The notes beneath the pieces were generated by a model, which worked only from the letters and a program-made list of their open reading frames with translations, was not told the origin of the DNA and did no database searches. A stretch of DNA of 64,000 bases from Chryseobacterium oryctis (GTDB lineage Bacteria > Bacteroidota > Bacteroidia > Flavobacteriales > Weeksellaceae): positions 558,001-622,000 of the forward strand of contig NZ_JAPDHV010000001.1 of NCBI RefSeq assembly GCF_025971925.1. Reading direction: 5' to 3'. Shown here in pieces: positions 17,093 through 25,479 of the stretch. Numbering within the stretch: position 1 is the first letter of the stretch; the number at the start of each line of letters is the position of its first letter. A program made the translations under genes and the position numbers.

Positions 17093-17620
17093 ATGAATTT
17101 GAAAATGAAAAATCTATTGATAGTTTTTATGTTGAGTATTTTTGGGTTAGGTTGCTCTCAGCAGACACCAAAGGTTCTCAAAACCAGTTTTTCTAAAGAA
17201 GCCTTACATCAAAAACTGGAAGATGAAGATGGAAAAAGCATTACAATACAGCAAATTCTTGATCAGCATAAAGGAAAGGTTTTAGTCATTGATTTTTGGG
17301 CAGGATGGTGTAGAGATTGCCTGAAAGCCCTCCCGAAAGCCGAAGAATTAGAGAAAAACAACCCTAATATTGATTTTGTATTTCTTTCATTAGACCGTTC
17401 AAAAGAAGGATTTGAAAGAAGTTTGGAAAAATACAATATGAAAGAAAAAGAAAATTATTGGTTTGCTTCAGGCTGGAAAAACGATTTCAACAATTATGTA
17501 GACCTCAACTGGATTCCAAGATATATGGTAATAGACCAAAAGTCTAATATTGCAAAATATTATGCCATTTCTCCCGAAGACCCTGAAATTCAAACTACGA
17601 TAAACAATCTTTTGAAATAA
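17093..17620 (+). CDS. thioredoxin-fold lipoprotein (TlpA/ResA-like)
   Basis: A 175-residue periplasmic thiol-disulfide protein. The lipobox GLGC ends at Cys21, giving a lipid-anchored protein. The thioredoxin domain follows, with VLVIDFWAGWCRDCLKALP (63-81); the active cysteines are 73 and 76 with Arg-Asp between. cis-Pro is in NWIPRYMVID. Probable role: reduction of disulfides in envelope proteins or in cytochrome maturation. An alternative start is the ATG at 17105 (MKNLL), which still gives a full signal peptide. It lies between the PNP gene and dinB on the same strand. Confidence 0.9.
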   Translation: MNLKMKNLLIVFMLSIFGLGCSQQTPKVLKTSFSKEALHQKLEDEDGKSITIQQILDQHKGKVLVIDFWAGWCRDCLKALPKAEELEKNNPNIDFVFLSLDRSKEGFERSLEKYNMKEKENYWFASGWKNDFNNYVDLNWIPRYMVIDQKSNIAKYYAISPEDPEIQTTINNLLK

Positions 17621-17643
17621 AAATATAGGAATCCATATCTTTG
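17611..17643 (+). promoter_or_regulatory. dinB promoter
   Basis: TTTG (17611-17614), 21 bases, TATCTTTG (17636-17643). The ATG follows four bases later, implying a leaderless or near-leaderless dinB message. Confidence 0.5.
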
Positions 17644-17647
17644 TGAT

Positions 17648-18742
17648 ATGGATTTTTCTTTTCCCGTTCGCAAAATTATTCATGTGGATATGGATGCATT
17701 TTATGCTTCCGTGGAGCAGCATGACAATCCTGCGCTGAGAGGAAAGCCCATCGCTGTAGGAGGTGGTCACAGAGGCGTTGTTTCGGCGGCAAGTTACGAA
17801 GCCCGAAAGTTTGGAGTAAGATCTGCAATGCCGAGTAAAACCGCAAAAGAAAAATGTCCTCATCTTATTTTCGTACCACCTAGATTTGCCCGTTATAAAG
17901 AAATTTCAAAAAAAATCCGTGAGATTTTCTATGAATATACAGATTTAGTTGAACCTCTTTCTTTAGACGAAGCCTATCTTGATGTTACCGAAAATAAAAA
18001 AGGAATAGAATCTGCCAACCAAATAGCTAAAGAAATTCGTCAAAAGATTTTTGAACAAACAGGGCTTACCGCTTCCGCAGGAATTTCGGTAAATAAATTT
18101 CTGGCAAAAGTAGCTTCTGATATCAACAAACCCAACGGTCAGAAAACAATTCATCCCGATAAATTGGAAGGTTTTTTAGAAGAGCTTCCCATCGAAAAAT
18201 TTTACGGAGTAGGAAAAGTTACTGCCAACAAAATGTTCAGTCTGGGAATTTATAAAGGAAAAGATTTAAAGAAAAAAACATTAGAAGAACTTGTAAGATT
18301 ATTCGGAAAGTCCGGAACATATTATTACAATGTAGTTCGCGGAATTCATCATTCTGAAGTAAAACCTCATCGCGTACAAAAAAGCGTTGCAGTAGAAAGA
18401 ACTTTTTTTGAAGACCTGTTTGACGAGCAACAAATTGAAGAAAAACTCCTGAGTTTAAGTGATGAACTTCACAATCGTCTACAAAAAAATAATATCCTCG
18501 GACGAACTTTAACCTTAAAAATTAAATACAAAGATTTCTCTCTTTTTACGAGAAGTGTTACCAAAGAAGAATATTTCTCATCCGCAGAACAATATTTTAA
18601 AACAGGAAAGAAACTTTGGGAACTCAGACCTTTTGACAAACCAGTGCGCTTGTTAGGTCTTTCACTTTCTCAGCTTAATACAGAAGAGAAAAAATTAGTT
18701 TCCGTTCAACTAAAAATACCGTTTAAAGAATTTGAAGATTAA
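17648..18742 (+). CDS. dinB: DNA polymerase IV (Y-family)
   Basis: A 364-residue translesion polymerase. The metal-binding acidic residues lie in HVDMDAFYASVE (Asp14, Asp16) and SLDEAYLDVT (Asp107, Glu108). YEARKFGVRSAMPS (50-63) is the nucleotide-binding finger, and the two helix-hairpin-helix-like segments near GVGKVTANKMFSLGI and the little-finger domain follow. The length matches the family. The C-terminus lacks an obvious clamp-binding peptide beyond IPFKEFED. It has its own promoter within the intergenic space and converges on the carboxylesterase gene. Confidence 0.95.
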   Translation: MDFSFPVRKIIHVDMDAFYASVEQHDNPALRGKPIAVGGGHRGVVSAASYEARKFGVRSAMPSKTAKEKCPHLIFVPPRFARYKEISKKIREIFYEYTDLVEPLSLDEAYLDVTENKKGIESANQIAKEIRQKIFEQTGLTASAGISVNKFLAKVASDINKPNGQKTIHPDKLEGFLEELPIEKFYGVGKVTANKMFSLGIYKGKDLKKKTLEELVRLFGKSGTYYYNVVRGIHHSEVKPHRVQKSVAVERTFFEDLFDEQQIEEKLLSLSDELHNRLQKNNILGRTLTLKIKYKDFSLFTRSVTKEEYFSSAEQYFKTGKKLWELRPFDKPVRLLGLSLSQLNTEEKKLVSVQLKIPFKEFED

Positions 18743-18770
18743 GAACTTAGCAAACAAATCAATATTTAAA

Positions 18771-20111
18771 CTAAATTTTTCTCAACTCTAATATATCAGG
18801 AATTTCAGAATCTCTTGAAATTTTCCCACTAGAGGCAAATTCTGCCCAAAGCGAACGAATTTTCTTTCCGTTTTTATCAATATATTCCCAAGGAATATCT
18901 TTTAATAATTCTGCAGATTTCCATGCAGATTCATTTCCGAAAATCAGAGGTAAATCTATGCAATGAGGCGCACCTAAATAGTTAGTTTTCAGTTTTGAGT
19001 GAATTCTGAACAAATATACATTACCTCCTGCCTGAGCATAATTTTCAGCAAAAATCTTCGCAGGTTTTCCGTAAATTGTTTCGGTAGTCAGTCGCACTGT
19101 CTTATTCAATATCTTTTTGCCTAATCCTTTGCTTAAATATCTATTAAGCTGCTCAGAAGTTTTTAAATACAAAGCTGTTTCATCATCATTCAAGCCAATC
19201 AACACATCTATTTTACCTGCACTTTGCTTCCACTTTCCCACTGCTTCATTTTCTTTACACAACGGATAAAAACCATACTGTAAGCCAAAAGGCATTGCTG
19301 CCTTCAAACCATATCTTGCAATTGAAGGAACAAAATTTCTGTAATCATCCATCATTTTAAAAACATCTGTTTCATCTTTTAGATGCTCTGTTTTCTTTAA
19401 AAATTCAGCCGACATTTTCTGACGATTGTGACGAAGTCCCAAAGGTGCACTTTGAATAATTACTCTTTGAAATAAATTTTCCATCCCTTCAGACAACATC
19501 AAATGAGCAATAAGATCTCCACCGGAAGATTGCCCAAGAAGCGTAATGTTTTCAGGATTTCCGCCAAAGAATTGAATATTATTTTTAATCCATTTCAAGG
19601 CTTCAATCACATCCATCAACCCTAAATTTGGAGGTCTGTTTTCATTTCCACCTAAAAAGCCAAACAAACCCAAACGATACGAAACGGTGACAACCATAAT
19701 ATTCTGCTCTTTCACCCATTCCGTAGGGTCTGCCGTTGAGACATCTCCGCAGCCTATTTCATGAGAACCACCATGAATCCATACAACAATCGGAATTTTT
19801 TCGTTTTCATTGCAATTTTCAGGACGATAAACAGAAAGAAACTGAGTAGACTCCTCAACTTCATAGCTTTCAATATCCGTTGGTGCAATCATTCGCTCAA
19901 TCAAAGGACTAATCACCTGAGGACAAACCGGAATTTTTTCCGGAAAAATAAATTCAGAATCTGAAGGCTCAACAGGAACCGGTTTTTTATATCGTTCTGA
20001 ACGAGCATAACGAATACTTCTGACCTTAAGAATTTTGTTTTCTTTTAAAGCTAAAATTTTCCCAAAAGGTGTCTGAAAAGTATGTGTTTCAATATTTTGT
20101 TGTGATGTCAT
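18771..20111 (-). CDS. type B carboxylesterase
   Basis: A 446-residue alpha/beta hydrolase of the para-nitrobenzyl esterase/carboxylesterase family. HGG at 113-115 forms the oxyanion hole, the nucleophile is Ser195 in GQSSGG, and the probable partners are Glu311 (NDDETALYL) and His383 (GAPHCIDLP). NLGLMDVIEALKWIKNNI (162-179) is the classic family helix. No signal peptide is visible, and it is shorter than the approximately 500-residue relatives. It lies 30 bases downstream of the phosphodiesterase gene and is probably co-transcribed. Substrate unknown. Confidence 0.92.
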   Translation of the reverse strand: MTSQQNIETHTFQTPFGKILALKENKILKVRSIRYARSERYKKPVPVEPSDSEFIFPEKIPVCPQVISPLIERMIAPTDIESYEVEESTQFLSVYRPENCNENEKIPIVVWIHGGSHEIGCGDVSTADPTEWVKEQNIMVVTVSYRLGLFGFLGGNENRPPNLGLMDVIEALKWIKNNIQFFGGNPENITLLGQSSGGDLIAHLMLSEGMENLFQRVIIQSAPLGLRHNRQKMSAEFLKKTEHLKDETDVFKMMDDYRNFVPSIARYGLKAAMPFGLQYGFYPLCKENEAVGKWKQSAGKIDVLIGLNDDETALYLKTSEQLNRYLSKGLGKKILNKTVRLTTETIYGKPAKIFAENYAQAGGNVYLFRIHSKLKTNYLGAPHCIDLPLIFGNESAWKSAELLKDIPWEYIDKNGKKIRSLWAEFASSGKISRDSEIPDILELRKI

Positions 20112-20141
20112 TCCAAGATAAACGATTTTTAATACTTCAAT

Positions 20142-21425
20142 TTACTGTTTCTCTTTTAAAATATTCTTTAATACTTTTAATTTTCCATCAATCGGATATT
20201 CAATTTTCAATCCTAAAATTTCTGCAACTAACGGATAAACATTAATATTTTCAAATTCATCAATAACTAAATTAGTCTTAAACTCTTCTCCCCACGCATA
20301 GAAAGTCGCTTTCATTTCAGGAACTATTCTCGGGTTATAGCCATGTTTTCCGACCGAAGTTTTCTTTCCTTTTTCTAAAAATATTTTGGGTGCTTTAGGG
20401 ATTAATAATATTTGACCTATTCTATTGTATTTATCATCTCTTGCTCCGAAATGAAGATATTTAGGCAGCTTTTTATCCAAATAAACCTCATAATCATCGG
20501 TTTTTCCCGACTTCAATTCTCTATAAACACTTTTTACCTCTTCCGGGTTTTTAACATACACCCTTAATAAAGTCTGCGAGTTGTAAAAATCAAACCTGTC
20601 TTTATTGAAAAGCATTTCAGGTATTTCCAAAGGATTTCCGCCATCTACTTTTATCATTCCGTGGTCTGAAACAAAAATGAAATTTACATTTTTTAAGCCC
20701 AAATCATTCACCTTCTGTACCAATTCTCCTATTGCTTTATCCACCAAATGAACAGCTTCTTCCGTTTGTTTTGCATCAGGACCAAAATGATGCCCACTTC
20801 CATCAACTTCAGGGAAATAAAGAGATATAAAATGAGGTCTTTTATCCATTGGAAGTTTCAACCAATTAATTACTTTATCAACTTTTTCTGAAGGTGAAAA
20901 TTTTTCATGATAAGGATAATAATAAGTAGGTCTTTTCCCTCCCGCATCACTTGCCGAACCCACCCACATCAATGAAGCAGAAACCATTCCCTGTTTTTCC
21001 GCCAATCCCCAAAGAGGAATCCCTCCGTACCAGCTTCCATCCTCAGCGTTTTTTCGATTGCTCATTGCGTAAGGTTCTTTTCTTTTATAATCGTAAAAAA
21101 AGTTATCGATTAAACCATGATGAGAAGGATACAATCCGGTAATCAAAGTCCAATGATTCGGGAAAGTAATACTTGGATAGCTTGGAAGCATCGCTTTTGC
21201 CTGAATTCCTTCGTTTGATAACTTCAAAAGATTTTCTGCATTGTATTTTTTAGCATAATCATAACGAAAACCATCTGTAGAAATCATTATCACATAAGGC
21301 TTTGTCTGAGCCTCGACACTATTGTATCTATTGGGAATAATTATCTGAGTAGTGTCAACATCTCCTTTTTGAGCAAAAACTGTTAAAGAAAAAATCAACA
21401 GCAGAAAGTGTAATCCTTGCTTCAT
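20142..21425 (-). CDS. alkaline phosphatase-superfamily phosphodiesterase (NPP type)
   Basis: A 427-residue exported enzyme: signal peptide to about residue 19 (SLTVFAQ), then a nucleotide pyrophosphatase/phosphodiesterase domain. Metal ligand Asp51 is in ISTDGFR, and the nucleophile Thr87 with Asn90-His91 is in SITFPNHWT. The second-metal residues are in PEVDGSGHHFGPD and VSDHGM. These match bacterial NPP, which cleaves phosphodiester or pyrophosphate bonds in the periplasm. TAACTTTG at 21440-21447 is a plausible -7 element. Co-directional with the esterase. Confidence 0.93.
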   Translation of the reverse strand: MKQGLHFLLLIFSLTVFAQKGDVDTTQIIIPNRYNSVEAQTKPYVIMISTDGFRYDYAKKYNAENLLKLSNEGIQAKAMLPSYPSITFPNHWTLITGLYPSHHGLIDNFFYDYKRKEPYAMSNRKNAEDGSWYGGIPLWGLAEKQGMVSASLMWVGSASDAGGKRPTYYYPYHEKFSPSEKVDKVINWLKLPMDKRPHFISLYFPEVDGSGHHFGPDAKQTEEAVHLVDKAIGELVQKVNDLGLKNVNFIFVSDHGMIKVDGGNPLEIPEMLFNKDRFDFYNSQTLLRVYVKNPEEVKSVYRELKSGKTDDYEVYLDKKLPKYLHFGARDDKYNRIGQILLIPKAPKIFLEKGKKTSVGKHGYNPRIVPEMKATFYAWGEEFKTNLVIDEFENINVYPLVAEILGLKIEYPIDGKLKVLKNILKEKQ

Positions 21426-21520
21426 TTTAAAAATTTCCTCAAAGTTACAGCCTGTACTTTTTACATAAAAGTTTCCTTAGTTAAAAAAACATTAAAAGCA
21501 TTTTTTAGAATAGATGTAAA

Positions 21521-21543
21521 TAAAAAACCGCTTTTCAGCGGCT
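21521..21543 (-). terminator. terminator of the cytochrome/DOMON operon
   Basis: CCGCT (21528-21532) pairs with AGCGG (21537-21541) around a four-base loop, extended by A-T and G-T pairs, with six A on the plus strand (T on the minus transcript) after it. Confidence 0.75.
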
Positions 21544-21548
21544 TCCAT

Positions 21549-22307
21549 TTATTCTTTTATTAATTTTTCATATGACAATGTTCCGTCTTTTTGTGTAATC
21601 TCAAAATAATAATTTCCTGATTTCAAATCATTAATATTAACATTCTCTCCGTCAAATTTTATAGATTTCACTTTTCTTCCTGAAGCTTCATAAATGTCTA
21701 TAGTTTTGATTTTATCTGCATTTTTGAAATTAACGATTTCTTTTGCGGGGTTTGGATAAAGTATCACTTTTTTGTTTGCTAAATCCACTTCATTTGTTCC
21801 TAAAGTTGCAGCCATTGTTAATGTTGCATAACCTCTATTTGCTGCACCATGCCATCCGCTAGACAATGCTGTTGCCGTGCCTTTTGCAAAGAAGATATCA
21901 ATTGTACCAGCCGCATTCGGAATTGCAGTATCACCTGCTCCACCAGCAAGAGATCTCGTTGCTATTACAGTCCTAATTCCTCCCGAAGTTGTATTTGATG
22001 TTTGGGTCCAATCCTGGGACGCATCAGCTGTAGGTGTATTTCCTACTCCACTGAAAGAATAGTCTCTATTCGTGGTAGAGTTATAAATAAATCCGTCTTT
22101 TCCAGCTCCCATACCTTCTCCTAACGCTCCGAACCCTATTCCCAGATAAGATGTATCTGCTCCAGTAACAGTGATTGTAGCTAAAGTTGGCGTAGTATCC
22201 AACTTTACTGTCATTCCTGTTGTGCCGAGACTTACTGTTCCCGAAGAAAACTGTGCTCCGACATTACCTGCAAGAGCCAAACTAAATGTGAGTAAAAGTT
22301 TTTTCAT
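21549..22307 (-). CDS. DOMON-like heme domain with T9SS sorting tail
   Basis: A 252-residue surface protein. After the signal peptide (to about Gln19) comes a beta-sandwich resembling a DOMON domain: YLGIGFGALGEGMGAGKDGF (54-73) and SSGWHGAANRGYA (149-161). DOMON cytochromes bind b-type heme by one Met and one His, and Met66 and His153 are in the matching places, so heme binding is likely (inference). Residues 181-252 are a type A sorting domain (VILYPNPAKEIVNF, GNYYFEI). It is the last gene of a five-gene operon, three bases after the ankyrin gene, and would put a heme or sugar-binding domain on the cell surface. Confidence 0.75.
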   Translation of the reverse strand: MKKLLLTFSLALAGNVGAQFSSGTVSLGTTGMTVKLDTTPTLATITVTGADTSYLGIGFGALGEGMGAGKDGFIYNSTTNRDYSFSGVGNTPTADASQDWTQTSNTTSGGIRTVIATRSLAGGAGDTAIPNAAGTIDIFFAKGTATALSSGWHGAANRGYATLTMAATLGTNEVDLANKKVILYPNPAKEIVNFKNADKIKTIDIYEASGRKVKSIKFDGENVNINDLKSGNYYFEITQKDGTLSYEKLIKE

Positions 22308-22310
22308 ATT

Positions 22311-22835
22311 TTAATTTTTTAAAAGATTGATAATTTCTTTATTATTTGTCTGTAATGCATATTCAAAAGGAGTCATTCCTTGTGAATCTTTGATGGTTTT
22401 ATCTGCTTTGTGCTTAAGCAATAATTCCGTAAGCTCTTTATTCCCAAATTTCACAGCCCAAAATAAAGGAGTAGCACCTGTAGCATCTTCTATATTCGGA
22501 TTGGCATTTTTCTTCAGAATATATTCCACCAATTCTTTATTGTATTTCACAGAAAGTCCGGCTAAAGCAGTTCCTTCCTGACTTTTATAATTGATATCTT
22601 TTACATTATCCATCAAGAATTTTGCGACATCAGAATTCCCTCTGTAACATGCTAAAATAAGAGGTGAAAAACCGTGTTCATTAGTTTGATTTATAATATC
22701 CGGATTCTGCTTCATCAGCTCTTTCACTTCAGCAACCGTTCCACTTCTTGCCACATCATAAATTGATTTTGTCGTATTCTGAGCCGTTAATGAAATACTT
22801 ATAAAAAAGCCTATTATTAAGATTATTTTTTTCAT
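22311..22835 (-). CDS. periplasmic ankyrin-repeat protein
   Basis: A 174-residue protein with a signal peptide (MKKIILIIGFFISISLTAQ) and about four ankyrin repeats, seen as NEHGFSPLILACYRGNSDVAKFL, TALAGLSVKYNKELVEYILKK, GATPLFWAVKFGNKELTELLLKH and GMTPFEYALQTNNKEIINLLK. Exported ankyrin proteins in bacteria often protect or assemble redox enzymes (for example AnkB with catalases). Its ATG overlaps the YceI stop by four bases (ATGA), so it is coupled to the YceI gene. Confidence 0.9.
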   Translation of the reverse strand: MKKIILIIGFFISISLTAQNTTKSIYDVARSGTVAEVKELMKQNPDIINQTNEHGFSPLILACYRGNSDVAKFLMDNVKDINYKSQEGTALAGLSVKYNKELVEYILKKNANPNIEDATGATPLFWAVKFGNKELTELLLKHKADKTIKDSQGMTPFEYALQTNNKEIINLLKN

Positions 22836-23377
22836 TGTTTTACCAATATATAGTTATACTCTACATTTACAGTTTCGGCAATTTTTTTCATTACCATTTT
22901 GGGAATTTTCACTTTATAATCTACCGCCTTTGCCACAAAACTACCCTGCATATAAATTTTCTCATCCTTCATATAAATCATTGCATTGGAGGTCACAGGA
23001 TTTTCTACCCCATGAAAATTTAGCTTTCCCTGAATTGTATATTTCTGAGGACTTGTTGAGAGTTTAGATTTATCAAAATTTAAAATCTTTCCCGTGAAAG
23101 TAGCTTTCGGATATTTTGCTGTTTCCGCATAGCTTTCATTAAAATGCTCTTCCATTAATTTTGTTTTAAAATGAAAGTTTTTCACTATTGAAATTGATGC
23201 CAAATCTCCTGTATCTACATTCAAAACAATCACATTATTATCATCTTGAGCAAAAACATCTTCAAATAAAGGAACAGATGCTTCAAACGTTATTTTCCCT
23301 GTTTTAGAGCTATATTTTTGAGCCAAAGTAAGATTACTGAACAGTAATGCAACTATAATCAATATTAAGTTTTTCAT
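22832..23377 (-). CDS. YceI-family lipid-binding protein
   Basis: A 181-residue periplasmic protein: signal peptide to about Gln20, then the YceI fold, with YSSKTGKITFEASVPLFED, the core segment ATFTGKILNFDKSKL, and the closing KAVDYKVKIPKMVMKKIAETVNVEYNYILVK. YceI proteins form a lipocalin-like barrel around a polyisoprenoid chain such as a quinone. In this operon, next to a cytochrome and a heme-type domain, a quinone or isoprenoid redox ligand is attractive but unproven. Its stop overlaps the next start. Confidence 0.93.
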   Translation of the reverse strand: MKNLILIIVALLFSNLTLAQKYSSKTGKITFEASVPLFEDVFAQDDNNVIVLNVDTGDLASISIVKNFHFKTKLMEEHFNESYAETAKYPKATFTGKILNFDKSKLSTSPQKYTIQGKLNFHGVENPVTSNAMIYMKDEKIYMQGSFVAKAVDYKVKIPKMVMKKIAETVNVEYNYILVKQ

Positions 23378-23399
23378 ATTTTCTATTTTTATGTGTTAC

Positions 23400-23747
23400 T
23401 TAATTTTCCGGAAGACCATCTGCTTTCCACTTTATGAAAATATTAATCTGCATAGGAGATAAAGAACCTCCTTTCGGCATTTTTAAAGGGTCTCCGTTCT
23501 GTCTCTGAATTCTGTCTAAAATATTATCAATATGTATTTTTACCTGATTATAACCAGTCCAAGGTTGAAAAGAAGCCTGTCCTCCTGCTGAATGACAAAC
23601 AATACAGTTTGCATCTATAATGGGTTTAATATCTTTGGAATAAGTTACCTTTTCAACAACAGGTACATTCTCTGAAATCTCTTCATAGGTTCTGCTCTCG
23701 CAAGCCAACAAGGTAATTAATGATGATATGTAAAGTATTTTTTTCAT
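23400..23747 (-). CDS. c-type cytochrome lipoprotein, monoheme
   Basis: A 115-residue protein starting MKKILYISSLITLLAC. The lipobox Cys16 predicts a lipid anchor. The heme attachment motif CIVCH is at 48-52 and the probable distal ligand Met90 is in LKMPKGGSLSP, which together make a small cytochrome c. The final helix INIFIKWKADGLPEN fits the domain. I start at 23747, since the frame extending further upstream only reads through the beta-barrel gene in another frame. Its start is one base after the beta-barrel stop. Role: electron carrier in the envelope. Confidence 0.88.
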   Translation of the reverse strand: MKKILYISSLITLLACESRTYEEISENVPVVEKVTYSKDIKPIIDANCIVCHSAGGQASFQPWTGYNQVKIHIDNILDRIQRQNGDPLKMPKGGSLSPMQINIFIKWKADGLPEN

Positions 23748-23748
23748 T

Positions 23749-24588
23749 TTAAAAAACTCTATAAAGATTAAACCCAAAGAAAACCTGTCCTTTCCCCCAT
23801 TTTCCTGTAGCATTGGTAAGGTATCCAATATCTGAATTGACTTGAGAATTGGTAAATAAGAGCTGGAAAACATGACCTCCCGTCTCAATATCCACCCCAA
23901 TTGATAATGGATTTTTATAGAAACTATGATTATCAAAATTCACGAAATATTCAGCATTGATAGAAACTCTTTTAGAAATTTTATAACGACCTCCAATACC
24001 AGTCAGAAACTGATTTTTATCTTCAACAGTAGGTTCGTATAGATTTTTGTGTACATAAGAAGGCGTCACCTGCAAAGAAAATCTATCATTAAATCTTCTT
24101 GAAATTAAAGCCTGTGTGAGATAGGAAAGCCTGTCGCTAAATTTAAGGTGAGGATAGTTATCTTTATCCAATTCCGTATTTATGGCAATTACATTATACC
24201 CTACAATATCAACCGGAAAATTTTCGCTTTGCTCAACCAGTCTGTACTTCGCTCCTGCTTCAAAAGTTTTCATAAGAGTTTCTCTTGAAAGACTAAAAGA
24301 AAGCCCATCGGTAGCACCATAAATAACGCCTAATTTTGTTGATGCATCATCTAAGCCAAAAAAATCTTTAAACCCTTTGCTTATATCACCAAAACGGTGC
24401 GCAACAACTATATACCATTCGTTTTTCGCGGAAAGTTTTGTGGATTGTCCCGTAACAATCTGTAATGCCTTGAAAGCCGGTTGGGTTGTTTTGTTTGTTT
24501 TAATTGTGTCAATATCCTTTAACAAGTCTTCCTGAGAATAGGTAAGAATTGACGCGAACACTAACAGAAATAAGAAAGTTCTTGTCAT
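23749..24588 (-). CDS. outer-membrane beta-barrel protein (DUF5777-like)
   Basis: A 279-residue protein with a signal peptide (to about Ser18) followed by alternating amphipathic strands ending in Phe (FFGFNLYRVF), as expected for an outer-membrane barrel. The sequence AHRFGDISKGFKDFFGLDDASTKLGVIYGATDGLSFSLSR (in segments, about 64-103) matches the DUF5777 family. It is first in the five-gene operon with cytochrome c, YceI, ankyrin and DOMON genes. A barrel that lets electrons or a small substrate pass would suit the context, but only the barrel itself is supported by sequence. Confidence 0.82.
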   Translation of the reverse strand: MTRTFLFLLVFASILTYSQEDLLKDIDTIKTNKTTQPAFKALQIVTGQSTKLSAKNEWYIVVAHRFGDISKGFKDFFGLDDASTKLGVIYGATDGLSFSLSRETLMKTFEAGAKYRLVEQSENFPVDIVGYNVIAINTELDKDNYPHLKFSDRLSYLTQALISRRFNDRFSLQVTPSYVHKNLYEPTVEDKNQFLTGIGGRYKISKRVSINAEYFVNFDNHSFYKNPLSIGVDIETGGHVFQLLFTNSQVNSDIGYLTNATGKWGKGQVFFGFNLYRVF

Positions 24589-24616
24589 ACAAATTTTAGT
24601 TTATTTATTTGTATAA

Positions 24617-24624
24617 CAAACTTA
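24617..24624 (-). promoter_or_regulatory. -7 element of the cytochrome operon promoter
   Basis: TAAGTTTG on the minus strand matches TAnnTTTG and predicts a transcript start near 24611, about 22 bases before the beta-barrel ATG. No good -33 box, as expected for an activator-dependent promoter. Confidence 0.5.
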
Positions 24625-24646
24625 TCACGTTATCAATTCAAAAGCA

Positions 24647-24662
24647 CGTGACAAAAGTCACC
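24647..24662. promoter_or_regulatory. Crp/Fnr-type operator upstream of the cytochrome operon
   Basis: CGTGACAAAAGTCACC contains GTGA-N6-TCAC, the exact core and spacing of a CRP box (TGTGA-N6-TCACA). Its centre lies about 43 bases before the predicted transcript start, the position of a class II activator site. The adjacent regulator has the CRP-like contacts Arg182, Glu183 and Arg187 in its recognition helix. Confidence 0.6.
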
Positions 24663-24714
24663 AATAAAATTGTTATTATCAATCATAATTTAAATTCAAT
24701 TAAAAATCCATAAA

Positions 24715-25359
24715 TTAGACACGCCTAACATTTTCGCAAATATAAATTCCTTCTTTACTCTGAAAGACCTCACCTTCATTTTCAATTTTTTTCAAAACCC
24801 GGCTTACAACTTCCCTCGATGTACCCAAATTGTTTGCAATTTCTTTATGTGTAAGTTTAATTGGATTATGCCCCGTAATAGCAATCTGCTGTTTAATATA
24901 ATTAAGGATTCGTCTGTCAAGCCTATGGAAAACAGCGTCATTTACCATGTTCATAACATCAGAAAAACGTTTATCATATTCATAGTAAAAAATTTTGTTG
25001 ATTTCCGGATATTTTATCAACCACTTCTGAATAACAGAAATCGGAATTAACATCACTTCAGAATCTTCTTCTGCAACAGCATAAACTCTACTTATATAAT
25101 CTGTAAAAATCGATGAAAATGTCATTAAGCAGCTATCATTTGCTCTTATGTAGTAATAAACAAGTTCTCTTCCGTCATTTAATGTAAAAACCCTAATCAA
25201 CCCTTTTACCAAAAATGGCACAAATCGATTTTTTTGACCCTCTCTTATAATTTCATTTCTTGCATCAACATTGGTAAATATTGCAACTTTATCAATTTCA
25301 TTTAAAAAATCAACACCCATAAAACCGAATTTATCAAAAATAAACTGCTTATATTCCAT
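24715..25359 (-). CDS. Crp/Fnr-family transcriptional regulator
   Basis: A 214-residue regulator. The N-terminal cyclic-nucleotide-binding-like beta-roll covers about 20-115, a dimer helix about 117-150, and a winged HTH 150-210. The recognition helix GTSREVVSRVLKKIE (179-193) holds Arg182, Glu183 and Arg187 as in CRP, plus Ser186 as in FNR. There is no N-terminal cysteine cluster, so it is not an Fe-S FNR; heme, NO or a nucleotide are possible signals. It lies upstream of, and parallel to, the cytochrome operon, which has a matching operator. Confidence 0.92.
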   Translation of the reverse strand: MEYKQFIFDKFGFMGVDFLNEIDKVAIFTNVDARNEIIREGQKNRFVPFLVKGLIRVFTLNDGRELVYYYIRANDSCLMTFSSIFTDYISRVYAVAEEDSEVMLIPISVIQKWLIKYPEINKIFYYEYDKRFSDVMNMVNDAVFHRLDRRILNYIKQQIAITGHNPIKLTHKEIANNLGTSREVVSRVLKKIENEGEVFQSKEGIYICENVRRV

Positions 25360-25432
25360 ATCTTTTACATTATACCTAAAAACAAATTTAAAAAAACAAG
25401 CTAAATAGTAATTGAAAATATTTCAGAATCTA

Positions 25433-25467
25433 TTAAAAAAAATAGCTTCATAAATTATAAAGCTATT
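25433..25467 (-). terminator. terminator of the TonB receptor gene
   Basis: AATAGCTT (25441-25448) pairs with AAGCTATT (25460-25467) around an 11-base loop. On the minus strand the stem is followed by eight T. Confidence 0.75.
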
Positions 25468-25479
25468 TTCTATGATAAT

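Noticed and set aside
23748..23936. N-terminal extension of the cytochrome c gene
   Set aside because: It overlaps the beta-barrel gene in another frame, and the lipoprotein signal begins at the ATG at 23747.
24715..25359. Assignment of the regulator as FNR (oxygen-sensing Fe-S)
   Set aside because: The N-terminal cysteine cluster is missing; only a single Cys occurs in the sensor domain.
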